A DNA stretch of 12,618 bases, taken from assembly GCA_018896985.1 (NCBI GenBank), contig JAHILQ010000161.1:1-12618 (forward strand). The letters are read 5' to 3'. The DNA is from Nitrospinota bacterium (GTDB lineage: Bacteria > Nitrospirota > Thermodesulfovibrionia > Thermodesulfovibrionales > UBA1546). Of the stretch, positions 6,699 to 12,618 are shown piece by piece. The position numbers and the translations under genes were made by a program. Positions within the stretch are counted from its first letter, which is position 1, and every line of letters begins with the position of its first letter. A model generated the notes under the pieces. It was not told the DNA's origin, did not search any database, and worked only from the letters and a program-made list of their open reading frames with translations.

Positions 6699-7925
6699 TC
6701 AGATCAATCCCAGAGATTTCCCAACCTTTTTAAATGCTGCAAGCACTATATCAAGCTGCTCATCTGTATGGGTTGCCATATAACTTGTTCTTATGAGCGC
6801 CTTTCCGTTCGGTACCGCAGGGCTTACGGCAACATTTGCAAATACCCTTTCTTCCTGCAGCATCAGCGCCATCTTAAACGCCAGTTCATTTTCCCCGACT
6901 ATTACAGGAATAATCGGTGTCTCGCTTGGGCCTGTCTCAAATCCAAGTTTTCTGAGTTCCTTTAACATCCTGTTTGTATTTTTCCAGAGCCTTTCTCTTC
7001 TTTCCGGTTCATTTTCTATGATATCTACTGCTGCGCTTACGGCAGCAATTGAAGCAGGGGGCGGGCTTGCGCTGAATATCAGAGAGCGCGCAAAGTGTTT
7101 TATGTAATGGACTATGTCAGAGTCTCCGGAGATGAATCCTCCTATGGATGCGAGTGACTTACTGTATGTCCCCATGATGAGATCAACTTCATTTTCAAGT
7201 CCGAAATGTTCTGCGGTGCCTCTGCCTGTTTTGCCGAGCACTCCGATGCCGTGCGCATCATCAACCATCAGCCGCGCATCATATTTTTCTGCGAGTTCCA
7301 CAATATCAGGAAGCTTTGCTATGTCTCCCTCCATGCTGAATACGCCGTCAACAATGATTATTTTGCCTTTATCTTTATTTTCTTCCAGCGCCCTTTTCAG
7401 GTCAGCCATGTCGTTATGCCTGAATTTCTTTACTTCTCCATAGGACAGTCTGCATCCGTCAATTATACTTGCGTGGTCCATCTTATCTATGATTACAACA
7501 TCGTCCTTTCCGACGAGGGCAGAGATGACTCCAAGATTGACCTGAAACCCTGTTGAAAAAATAAGCGCCGCGTCTTTTCGCATAAATCTTGCGAGTTTAG
7601 CTTCAAGCTCAACATGAATATCCAGAGTTCCGTTCAAAAAACGTGATCCTGCGCATCCTGAGCCGTATTTTTTTACAGCCTCTATGGCGGCCTCTTTTAC
7701 CTTTGGATGATTTGTGAGTCCCAGGTAGTTGTTTGAGCCCACCATAATCATTCTTCTGCCGCTCATTATAACTTCAGGGTCCTGGGCGCTTTCTATGACT
7801 CTGAAATAAGGATAAAGTCCGCAAGATATCAATTCCTTTGCCTTTGTAAACTTAAGGCATTTTTCAAAGATATCGGGTGATTTGTTTACAGCCACTGATG
7901 GATCCTGTACCAATCCGCTGTCCAT
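6699..7925 (-). CDS. spt: PLP-dependent alpha-oxoamine synthase, serine palmitoyltransferase-like
   Basis: A 408-residue fold-type I PLP enzyme. It would condense an amino acid (Ser in SPT) with an acyl thioester to give a 3-keto long-chain base in the cytoplasm. Visible residues are the PLP lysine K256 in GTYSKSLAS, D222 and H225 in VDDAHGIG, the stacking His H151 in MDHAS, and R379 in ALIRTSYMATHT. The blocks FEKCLKFTKA (20-29), GLYPYFRVIES (36-46), CAGSRFLNGTLDIH (91-104) and IIPVIVGENE (338-347) read like bacterial serine palmitoyltransferases rather than BioF or Kbl. The ATG has GGAAGG six bases upstream and overlaps the epimerase gene by 40 bases, suggesting coupling. No biotin or threonine degradation genes are adjacent. 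Related 8-amino-7-oxononanoate synthases cannot be fully excluded without a tree. Confidence 0.85.
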   Translation of the reverse strand: MDSGLVQDPSVAVNKSPDIFEKCLKFTKAKELISCGLYPYFRVIESAQDPEVIMSGRRMIMVGSNNYLGLTNHPKVKEAAIEAVKKYGSGCAGSRFLNGTLDIHVELEAKLARFMRKDAALIFSTGFQVNLGVISALVGKDDVVIIDKMDHASIIDGCRLSYGEVKKFRHNDMADLKRALEENKDKGKIIIVDGVFSMEGDIAKLPDIVELAEKYDARLMVDDAHGIGVLGKTGRGTAEHFGLENEVDLIMGTYSKSLASIGGFISGDSDIVHYIKHFARSLIFSASPPPASIAAVSAAVDIIENEPERRERLWKNTNRMLKELRKLGFETGPSETPIIPVIVGENELAFKMALMLQEERVFANVAVSPAVPNGKALIRTSYMATHTDEQLDIVLAAFKKVGKSLGLI

Positions 7926-8851
7926 TTTACACCTTCCTTTATTCCTACGTTAGGGATGAAGCCAAGCTCATTTCTTGATTTTGTTGAATCGCATGTCCAG
8001 TAAGAGTGCTGCAATTCTCTTATCTTGTCTTTGTTTATAATATTACTCTGATTGCCAAGTTTTTGTCCAATGCTTGCAAGCATCGGCATTAGAGATCTCG
8101 GTATTCTTAATCTTACCGGCTTTGATCCAAGAGTAGAAGCTATAGCCTCTGTTATTTCTTCATTTGAATATATTCTGCCGTCGGACAGATAAAAGATTTC
8201 ACCTTCTGCTGTTTTGCTTTCTGCGGAAAGAATTGTGCCTTTGACAAGGTCGTCCACATATAACAGTGAATAGTAGCATTTCCCCCAGCAGAGAGAGATG
8301 CCTTTTTTCAGGAGTTTGAAGAAGAGATAAATGTCTTTGTCCCTTGGGCCATATACAGCAGGCGGCCTGATGATGGTCACAGGGATGGTATTTTTGTGCC
8401 CCATAACGATACGTTCACCTTCAAGTTTGCTTCTGCCATAGGCTGAGACAGGCTTTGCTTCGCCTGTTTCTTTAGACGGTGTGCCATCGCAGCTTGGTCC
8501 TGCCGCAGCTAAACTGCTCAGGTAAACAAATCGTTTGGTATCAGGATTTTTTTCTATTACTGCGCTCACAAGATTTTCTGTGCCAAGTGCGTTGGCAGAA
8601 AAGAAGTCTCTTTCATCTGCCGCCTTTGTAAGTCCTGCGAGGTGAAAGATATAATCAAAATCAGTGACGGCATTAAGCAGGGATTCTTTTATTGTACAGT
8701 CTCCGTATATTAATCTGATATTGAGCCCATCTATCCATTGAAGGTTAGAGGTTTTTCTTACAAGACAGGTGACGCTGTGACCTCTCTTTAAGAGTTCTTC
8801 AACGAGGTGGCTGCCGATGAAACCGGTGGCTCCTGTTACAAGGGTCTTCAT
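7886..8851 (-). CDS. NAD(P)-dependent epimerase/dehydratase family reductase (CerR-like candidate)
   Basis: An extended short-chain dehydrogenase of 321 residues from ATG 8851. The cofactor motif TGATGFIGSH has G7, G10 and G13. The catalytic residues are Ser112/113 in YLSS and Y138-x3-K142 in AYGRSK; IRPPAVYGPRD (161-171) is the usual family block. The frame extends to TTG at 8872, but ATG 8851 puts the Rossmann strand at the N-terminus as normal; neither start has a strong ribosome site. The 40-base overlap with the serine palmitoyltransferase-like gene suggests joint function. In Caulobacter a reductase of this superfamily, CerR, reduces the 3-keto group during ceramide synthesis, and I infer the same role here. 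Sugar-nucleotide or steroid-type substrates remain possible, because the superfamily is broad. Confidence 0.85.
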   Translation of the reverse strand: MKTLVTGATGFIGSHLVEELLKRGHSVTCLVRKTSNLQWIDGLNIRLIYGDCTIKESLLNAVTDFDYIFHLAGLTKAADERDFFSANALGTENLVSAVIEKNPDTKRFVYLSSLAAAGPSCDGTPSKETGEAKPVSAYGRSKLEGERIVMGHKNTIPVTIIRPPAVYGPRDKDIYLFFKLLKKGISLCWGKCYYSLLYVDDLVKGTILSAESKTAEGEIFYLSDGRIYSNEEITEAIASTLGSKPVRLRIPRSLMPMLASIGQKLGNQSNIINKDKIRELQHSYWTCDSTKSRNELGFIPNVGIKEGVKWTADWYRIHQWL

Positions 8852-8863
8852 GTTCAGCAATAT

Positions 8864-8877
8864 TGTGAGCAATCACA
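8864..8877. promoter_or_regulatory. Perfect inverted repeat between ccsA and the reductase gene
   Basis: TGTGA and TCACA are separated by four bases (GCAA on the plus strand), 13 bases before the ATG at 8851. It could be an operator or a small hairpin at the start of the lipid genes. The arms resemble CRP half-sites, but the spacer is four rather than six bases, so no regulator can be named. Confidence 0.25.
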
Positions 8878-8897
8878 GCGTTAAGAGTCAAGATGTC

Positions 8898-10421
8898 CTA
8901 TCCAATGGTTCCATAAGCGTGAAGCCCTGAAAGAAGCAGGTTAACTCCAAGGTAAGTAAATATCACAATGATAAAACCTACAACTGCGACGATTGCAACT
9001 TTTTTACCCTTCCATCCTCTGAGCAGACGACCGTGAAGGAAAAACACATAAACAAAAAATGTTATTAGCGACCATGTTTCTTTTGGATCCCAGCCCCAGT
9101 ATGTTCCCCATGCCTGGTCAGCCCAGACAGCGCCGAATATCAGTCCTCCGAGCGTGAAGACAGGAAGCCCGATGGCTATACTCTTGTATGTAATCTCATC
9201 AAGAAGGTCAGTGGAGATGTTAATGTTAGAGATTATCCTTTTTAATATATGACCGTAACGCCATATTACATACAGAAAGGCTGTTAGCGACGCATAACTG
9301 AGCACCGCAATAACAGGAGAGTGGCTGAGGAGTGTAGCCCTCAGACCGATGCTGCCGTCCTGAGCATGCATTACTTCCATAACCCTGAACATCAGGAAAT
9401 CAAGACCCATAGCCATAAGTACAAATGCGAATATCCCTGAGTTTAAAATCCAGAAGAGATAGTATTCTTTATTCAGAATCAGATATTTTATCAATACAAT
9501 GGAGATGAAGAACATGAAACCGACAATTCCCATCACGTTTCCTGTGAATGAAGAAGCCCGTGCAGCGGTCTCAAGATGCCTTAGCTTTGCCGCATCATCT
9601 GCCTTGATAATCTGAAGCTTAACAAGCTGAATGAATATTAATATTGCCGCTATGCTGACAAGCGAAAGGCCGATTACGGTCATTACTGTCTTTAAAGTAC
9701 CTGAGGAATTGCCCTCTTTCTTTGAGAATACGCGTGAGGCAATGTCTATGTTCTGTTTTATGTCCACTGCTATAACAAAGGCAAAGCTGATTATCCACAG
9801 CATAATCGTATCCGGACTCTGGGAGATAAGCGCAAGCAGTATTGCAAAGACCGAGAATATAATCCAGAAGAGATGTCTTTTTTCCTGTCTTTCTGATGTG
9901 GCTATGAGATACATCAATCCTGTGCTGAAGGAGATTGCAAATGTTGCATAGGCTATAAAACTCATTATTACATGTACCAAAAGCCAGTTGCTCTGGAGCG
10001 CAGGGACCAATGGCGATATTTCCTTTGACATACCTGATAGTCCGATAAATGCAAGCGCGATGCCTGCCACAGGGGTTATGAATGCGCCGAAGGAGCGGTT
10101 TCTGTATTTGAACTCTATTATCAGATACCCAAGTATAAGACACCAGACAAAGAATACCAGAGATTCGTAGAGATTCCTAAGAGGAGCGCTTCGTATAACA
10201 GATAAGATGAAAGTGCTTTCAGGCATCAGCGCTGTCCACTGCACATAAGATTCAAACCACCTTACTGCAATTGCTATTGTCTGGGAGATAAATCCTATTA
10301 TCGTAAGCGCTGTTGCTACTTTGCCTGTCTGTGAATTTCTAAAGGCAAGATATGCGATGTAAGTTATCATTGCCAGTATGTAAGCCATTGTGGATATGCC
10401 GAATAAGGTAGAACTGTCCAT
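8898..10421 (-). CDS. ccsA: CcsA/ResC-type cytochrome c biogenesis protein, enlarged
   Basis: A 507-residue polytopic membrane protein of System II cytochrome c maturation. Its N-terminal part has LRNLYESLVFF (81-91) and WLLVHVIMSFIAYATF (146-161). Its C-terminal part has LDEITYKSIAIGLP (407-420), the haem-handling WWD motif WGTYWGWDPKETW (438-450), LHGRL with H463, and GVNLLLSGLHAYG with H501. These are the conserved CcsA elements that present haem with ResB. Ordinary CcsA proteins are about 280-330 residues. Here about 200 extra residues (roughly 175-400), with about six hydrophobic segments, sit between the two halves without breaking the frame. The ATG abuts the resB TAA, with AAGGAGG eight bases upstream, so the two are certainly co-translated. 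Confidence 0.9.
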   Translation of the reverse strand: MDSSTLFGISTMAYILAMITYIAYLAFRNSQTGKVATALTIIGFISQTIAIAVRWFESYVQWTALMPESTFILSVIRSAPLRNLYESLVFFVWCLILGYLIIEFKYRNRSFGAFITPVAGIALAFIGLSGMSKEISPLVPALQSNWLLVHVIMSFIAYATFAISFSTGLMYLIATSERQEKRHLFWIIFSVFAILLALISQSPDTIMLWIISFAFVIAVDIKQNIDIASRVFSKKEGNSSGTLKTVMTVIGLSLVSIAAILIFIQLVKLQIIKADDAAKLRHLETAARASSFTGNVMGIVGFMFFISIVLIKYLILNKEYYLFWILNSGIFAFVLMAMGLDFLMFRVMEVMHAQDGSIGLRATLLSHSPVIAVLSYASLTAFLYVIWRYGHILKRIISNINISTDLLDEITYKSIAIGLPVFTLGGLIFGAVWADQAWGTYWGWDPKETWSLITFFVYVFFLHGRLLRGWKGKKVAIVAVVGFIIVIFTYLGVNLLLSGLHAYGTIG

Positions 10422-11999
10422 TTATTTTCCTCCTTCTATTGATTTGCTCATAAGGGTAATAATTTTCCTTTCAAAAGCTTCCCTGTTTTTATTTGCGGTC
10501 ATAGCAACGATTACCCGCGTGCTATTTTTTTCTTCAATAAGCCTGAGCCATATTTTTTTATGATTCATAAAGAAGGCGATGTAGAGACCTATGCTCATTA
10601 CTATAAATCCGAGGTAAACAACCCATACTCCGGGGTCTTTTTTTACCTGCAGACCTGTGTACTGGATTCCCCACAAATCAACGAACTCCACTATATGTCC
10701 TTCAGGAAGGTTCCATGTTTCAGGGTATCTTTTTAGTATCCACCCGCTGTATTTCGTCTTGTTGTTTTCGGAGAAACTGATGAAGACAGCAGGGTTGTTC
10801 ATCTGTTCTGCGTAGGTAAACGGCCTGCCGGTAGACTGGTCAAAGCTTATGGCAGGCGAGAAATTCTCAATCTTCCCTGTGAGATTTGTTCCCGGGATGC
10901 TGAATGAACCTTCAAACCTGGATTCAATGTCTTCTGTCTTGCCGTCCTTAGGTGTTATCCTGAATCTGAATACGCTGTTTTCCCCGCCTCTCGGAACAAG
11001 TCCATAACTTGACTGATAGAATGTTACCCCTTTGTATTTCAATGGTGTATTTACCTCTATTTCCTGTATTTCCTTTCCATCTATCTTGACAGGCATACCA
11101 TTCTCTGTGATTGTAAGCCAGCTTTTGTAAGTTTTAGGCATGTCACTGTTGCTGTAGAAGTCCGTATTGAAATCATTGCACGTGATGCTGAACCCGAGGG
11201 GCCAAATCCCGTATCTCTTCATCTTTAACTTTAGTGATTGTTCCTCCATGCCTAATTTCTGCGCTGCTTTTAAACTGCTGCCTTCCACTGACTGTAATGC
11301 TGCTATAATAGTTTCCATTTCTGATTCTTGCATAGGAGTCAGATGTCCTGTCTGAGCAAAAGCAACTGAGTATGTTTTGCCCTCAGGAAGGTTCAGAAAT
11401 CCCTTGAAGCCGAAGAATATTCCTATGATTGCGCCGATTAATATCAGAAGTATGCTTAAGTGTGTTATGTAAACGCCGAGCCTTGTGTAATTGCCCTTTT
11501 CTGAATACAGTTGATAACCGTCAGCTTCTTTTGTTTCAAGGAACTTAAAGCCTGCTTTTTTTATGGCAGAGCCGGCTGCTTCTTTTATCTTTTCAGGCTT
11601 GCCTTTAAGGACTAACTCCTTTTTGCTGAGGTTTTTGAACTGTTCATCGGTCAACGGCTTAACAGGCTCTTTTACGAGTTTCCATATCCGTGGAAGCCTG
11701 TCAATAGAACAAACCGTGAGATTTGCAGTAATGAGCATAAGCAGCGCAACAAACCACCATGAGCGGTACATATCCATAAAGCCTAACAGATCAAATGCAT
11801 TATGCAGTGTTGGCGCAATGGAATCTCCGAAAAGTTTGCCGATTAGTTTGATGTTCCTTTCAGGCGCTGCATTCTGTTCTATGATTGTCCCTATTATTGA
11901 GGTAATGGCGATAAGTGCGATAAGCACCACAGCGAATGTTATTGATGAAAAGAGATTCCATATTTTGTCTGTAAGCGTCTGATTCTTGTTTTCTTCCAC
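10422..11999 (-). CDS. resB: Cytochrome c biogenesis protein ResB (Ccs1), with a Fis-like helix-turn-helix segment
   Basis: A 525-residue ResB protein, partner of CcsA in haem delivery to apocytochrome c. Membrane segments lie at about 17-39, 80-97, 175-197 and 457-477. H180 in ITHLSILLILIGA and H480 after the last helix are the usual conserved histidines. The large extracytoplasmic domain has the family blocks LPEGKTYS (204-211), NTPLKYKGVTFYQSSYG (317-333) and DPGVWVVYLGF (455-465). The start is GTG at 11999, with AGGAG nine bases upstream. Residues 226-265, between LPEGKTYS and the beta-rich domain, form an insertion that reads like a Fis-type HTH (pattern AL....G...KAA..LGM...L..KMKRYGI). 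Under the normal topology this segment would be outside the cytoplasm. Confidence 0.92.
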   Translation of the reverse strand: MEENKNQTLTDKIWNLFSSITFAVVLIALIAITSIIGTIIEQNAAPERNIKLIGKLFGDSIAPTLHNAFDLLGFMDMYRSWWFVALLMLITANLTVCSIDRLPRIWKLVKEPVKPLTDEQFKNLSKKELVLKGKPEKIKEAAGSAIKKAGFKFLETKEADGYQLYSEKGNYTRLGVYITHLSILLILIGAIIGIFFGFKGFLNLPEGKTYSVAFAQTGHLTPMQESEMETIIAALQSVEGSSLKAAQKLGMEEQSLKLKMKRYGIWPLGFSITCNDFNTDFYSNSDMPKTYKSWLTITENGMPVKIDGKEIQEIEVNTPLKYKGVTFYQSSYGLVPRGGENSVFRFRITPKDGKTEDIESRFEGSFSIPGTNLTGKIENFSPAISFDQSTGRPFTYAEQMNNPAVFISFSENNKTKYSGWILKRYPETWNLPEGHIVEFVDLWGIQYTGLQVKKDPGVWVVYLGFIVMSIGLYIAFFMNHKKIWLRLIEEKNSTRVIVAMTANKNREAFERKIITLMSKSIEGGK

Positions 12000-12008
12000 T
12001 TAGGTATT

Positions 12009-12015
12009 CTCCTCT
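12009..12015 (-). promoter_or_regulatory. Ribosome binding site deciding the resB GTG start
   Basis: AGAGGAG on the minus strand lies nine bases before GTG 11999. Its spacing supports that non-ATG start, and it begins three bases after a predicted hairpin. Confidence 0.7.
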
Positions 12016-12018
12016 GCT

Positions 12019-12051
12019 CTACGAGTCGTCTACGACCCGTAGGGTAGACGA
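12019..12051 (-). promoter_or_regulatory. Two overlapping, mutually exclusive hairpins in the resB leader
   Basis: On the minus-strand RNA, arms at 12042-12033 and 12028-12019 form a ten-pair stem with one G-U pair and a four-base loop. An alternative eight-pair stem joins 12051-12044 with 12033-12026. The two share bases, so only one can form at a time. Neither is followed by a U-run, so this is not an intrinsic terminator. Its place three bases before the resB ribosome site suggests translational or processing control, or an RNA stability element. Confidence 0.5.
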
Positions 12052-12078
12052 GCCATTGGCTGAATTTTTGATTCGTAT

Positions 12079-12108
12079 ATCATAAAATTTTTTGTTTTAA
12101 ATGAGCAA
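12079..12108 (-). promoter_or_regulatory. Possible promoter for resB-ccsA
   Basis: A TATGAT -10-like box (12079-12084) lies 18 bases from a weak TTGCTC -35-like box (12103-12108) in an AT-rich stretch. It would give a leader of about 70 bases containing the overlapping hairpins. Only the -10 box is close to consensus. Confidence 0.3.
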
Positions 12109-12121
12109 GGACTTTTTGGAC

Positions 12122-12133
12122 AGTGAATTCACT
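12122..12133. promoter_or_regulatory. 12-base perfect palindrome upstream of the possible resB promoter
   Basis: AGTGAATTCACT is a perfect palindrome 14 bases upstream of the possible -35 box. It may be an operator half-pair or chance; no regulator is suggested by the window. Confidence 0.25.
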
Positions 12134-12176
12134 CATAAAAAATATTACCGTAACTACCTTGCATCAACGCAAGAAG

Positions 12177-12618
12177 TCACTCAAGCCACTTCTCAATGAG
12201 CCCTATAGCTTCAGGACTGTCCCATGCCCTCCTCCCGATTATCTTCTCTCTTACGATGCCTTCTTTATCAATGATAAAGGTTTCAGGCAGCCCTCTGACC
12301 CAATAGTTTCTCGCAACCTTCGTGTCGTAATCAAGAAGCACAGGCATGGTATAGCCATTCATCTTCATATACTCAGCAGCCCTTTTTGCATCATCTCTGT
12401 AAATGATTGTGAGTATCTGGAAGTGCCTGCCCTGCATCTTCTCATAAAGCCTCTGCATAGCAGGCTTTTCCTTTTTGCATTCATCACACCAGGTGGCCCA
12501 GAAGTTTATAAATACAACCTTACCCCTTAACTCCGAGAGCCTCCATATCATAGACGAACCCTTGCTGCTGGTATCTAATTCTGGCAACTCAAAGTCAGGC
12601 GCTTTAAGGCCGACTGCA
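12177..12618 (-). CDS. TlpA/ResA-like thioredoxin-fold protein, N-terminus off window
   Basis: The last 146 residues of a thioredoxin-like protein are visible; the frame stays open to the right edge, so any signal or anchor peptide lies outside. APDFELPELD (6-15) is the typical start of the TlpA/ResA domain. The redox motif is FWATWCDEC with C44 and C47, and GLPETFIID carries the cis-proline at 111. The active site is CDEC rather than the CxPC usual in ResA. Next to resB-ccsA the likely job is extracytoplasmic reduction of the apocytochrome CxxCH cysteines before haem attachment. The gap of 177 bases before resB holds the possible promoter and leader hairpins, so it may not share the resB transcript. 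Confidence 0.9.
   Translation of the reverse strand, partial: AVGLKAPDFELPELDTSSKGSSMIWRLSELRGKVVFINFWATWCDECKKEKPAMQRLYEKMQGRHFQILTIIYRDDAKRAAEYMKMNGYTMPVLLDYDTKVARNYWVRGLPETFIIDKEGIVREKIIGRRAWDSPEAIGLIEKWLE

Noticed and set aside
6699..7925. Annotation of the PLP enzyme as biotin synthesis BioF or threonine-pathway Kbl
   Set aside because: The FLNGT and SYMATHT blocks, the reductase overlap and the absence of biotin or tdh genes favour serine palmitoyltransferase, though a tree would be needed to close the question.
8864..8877. CRP-binding site reading of the TGTGA/TCACA inverted repeat
   Set aside because: The spacer is four bases instead of the six CRP requires; kept only as an unnamed inverted repeat.
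9619..10143. A 174-codon minus-strand frame inside ccsA
   Set aside because: It is a different frame of the enlarged ccsA, has no recognisable family features and no ribosome site, while ccsA itself is clearly coding throughout.
12158..12173. Short stem-loop (CTTGC/GCAAG) after the thioredoxin stop, with a T-run 15 bases further on
   Set aside because: The stem has only five pairs and the T-run is too distant, so it does not qualify as an intrinsic terminator.
11563..12530. Long plus-strand frames opposite resB and the thioredoxin gene
   Set aside because: They are antisense to well-supported genes, with Ser/Pro-rich translations typical of shadow frames and no family resemblance.

Overview
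All recognisable genes lie on the minus strand, so the window is best read from its right end to its left. The organism looks like a moderately AT-rich Gram-negative-type bacterium that uses the System II (ResB/CcsA) route of cytochrome c maturation. Together with a bacterial-type serine palmitoyltransferase, this fits Nitrospirota or a deltaproteobacteria-like lineage. That placement is inference with low confidence, as there is no rRNA or other marker gene here.

Right part (12618-8898), cytochrome c biogenesis: a TlpA/ResA-like thioredoxin (its 5' end is off the window), then resB and ccsA joined stop-to-start. ResB carries an unusual internal segment resembling a Fis-type helix-turn-helix. 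CcsA is about 200 residues longer than the usual protein, with extra membrane segments in its middle. A hairpin-rich leader sits just before the resB ribosome binding site.

Middle (8851-6245): an NAD-dependent epimerase/reductase overlaps a PLP-dependent alpha-oxoamine synthase that looks like serine palmitoyltransferase. A small unrecognised four-helix membrane protein follows.

Accessory cassette (6229-3966): it begins at a broken 48-codon remnant of livH. It then holds a PIN-domain protein, two small unrecognised proteins, and an MntA/HepT nucleotidyltransferase/HEPN toxin-antitoxin pair that runs straight into the start of a second livH. The livH 5' end is therefore present at both edges of the cassette.

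Left part (3965-1): the branched-chain amino acid type ABC transporter livH-livM-livG-livF, without a substrate-binding protein. livH is broken by a one-base deficit in a T9 run. Last comes the N-terminal 231 residues of a YghO/BcerS-like N-acyltransferase that continues off the window.

The most interesting reading is a candidate ceramide (sphingolipid) pathway: serine palmitoyltransferase (6699-7925), a CerR-like reductase (7886-8851) and a BcerS-like ceramide synthase (1-693). The three are co-directional and interrupted by a LIV transporter into which a toxin-antitoxin cassette has been inserted.
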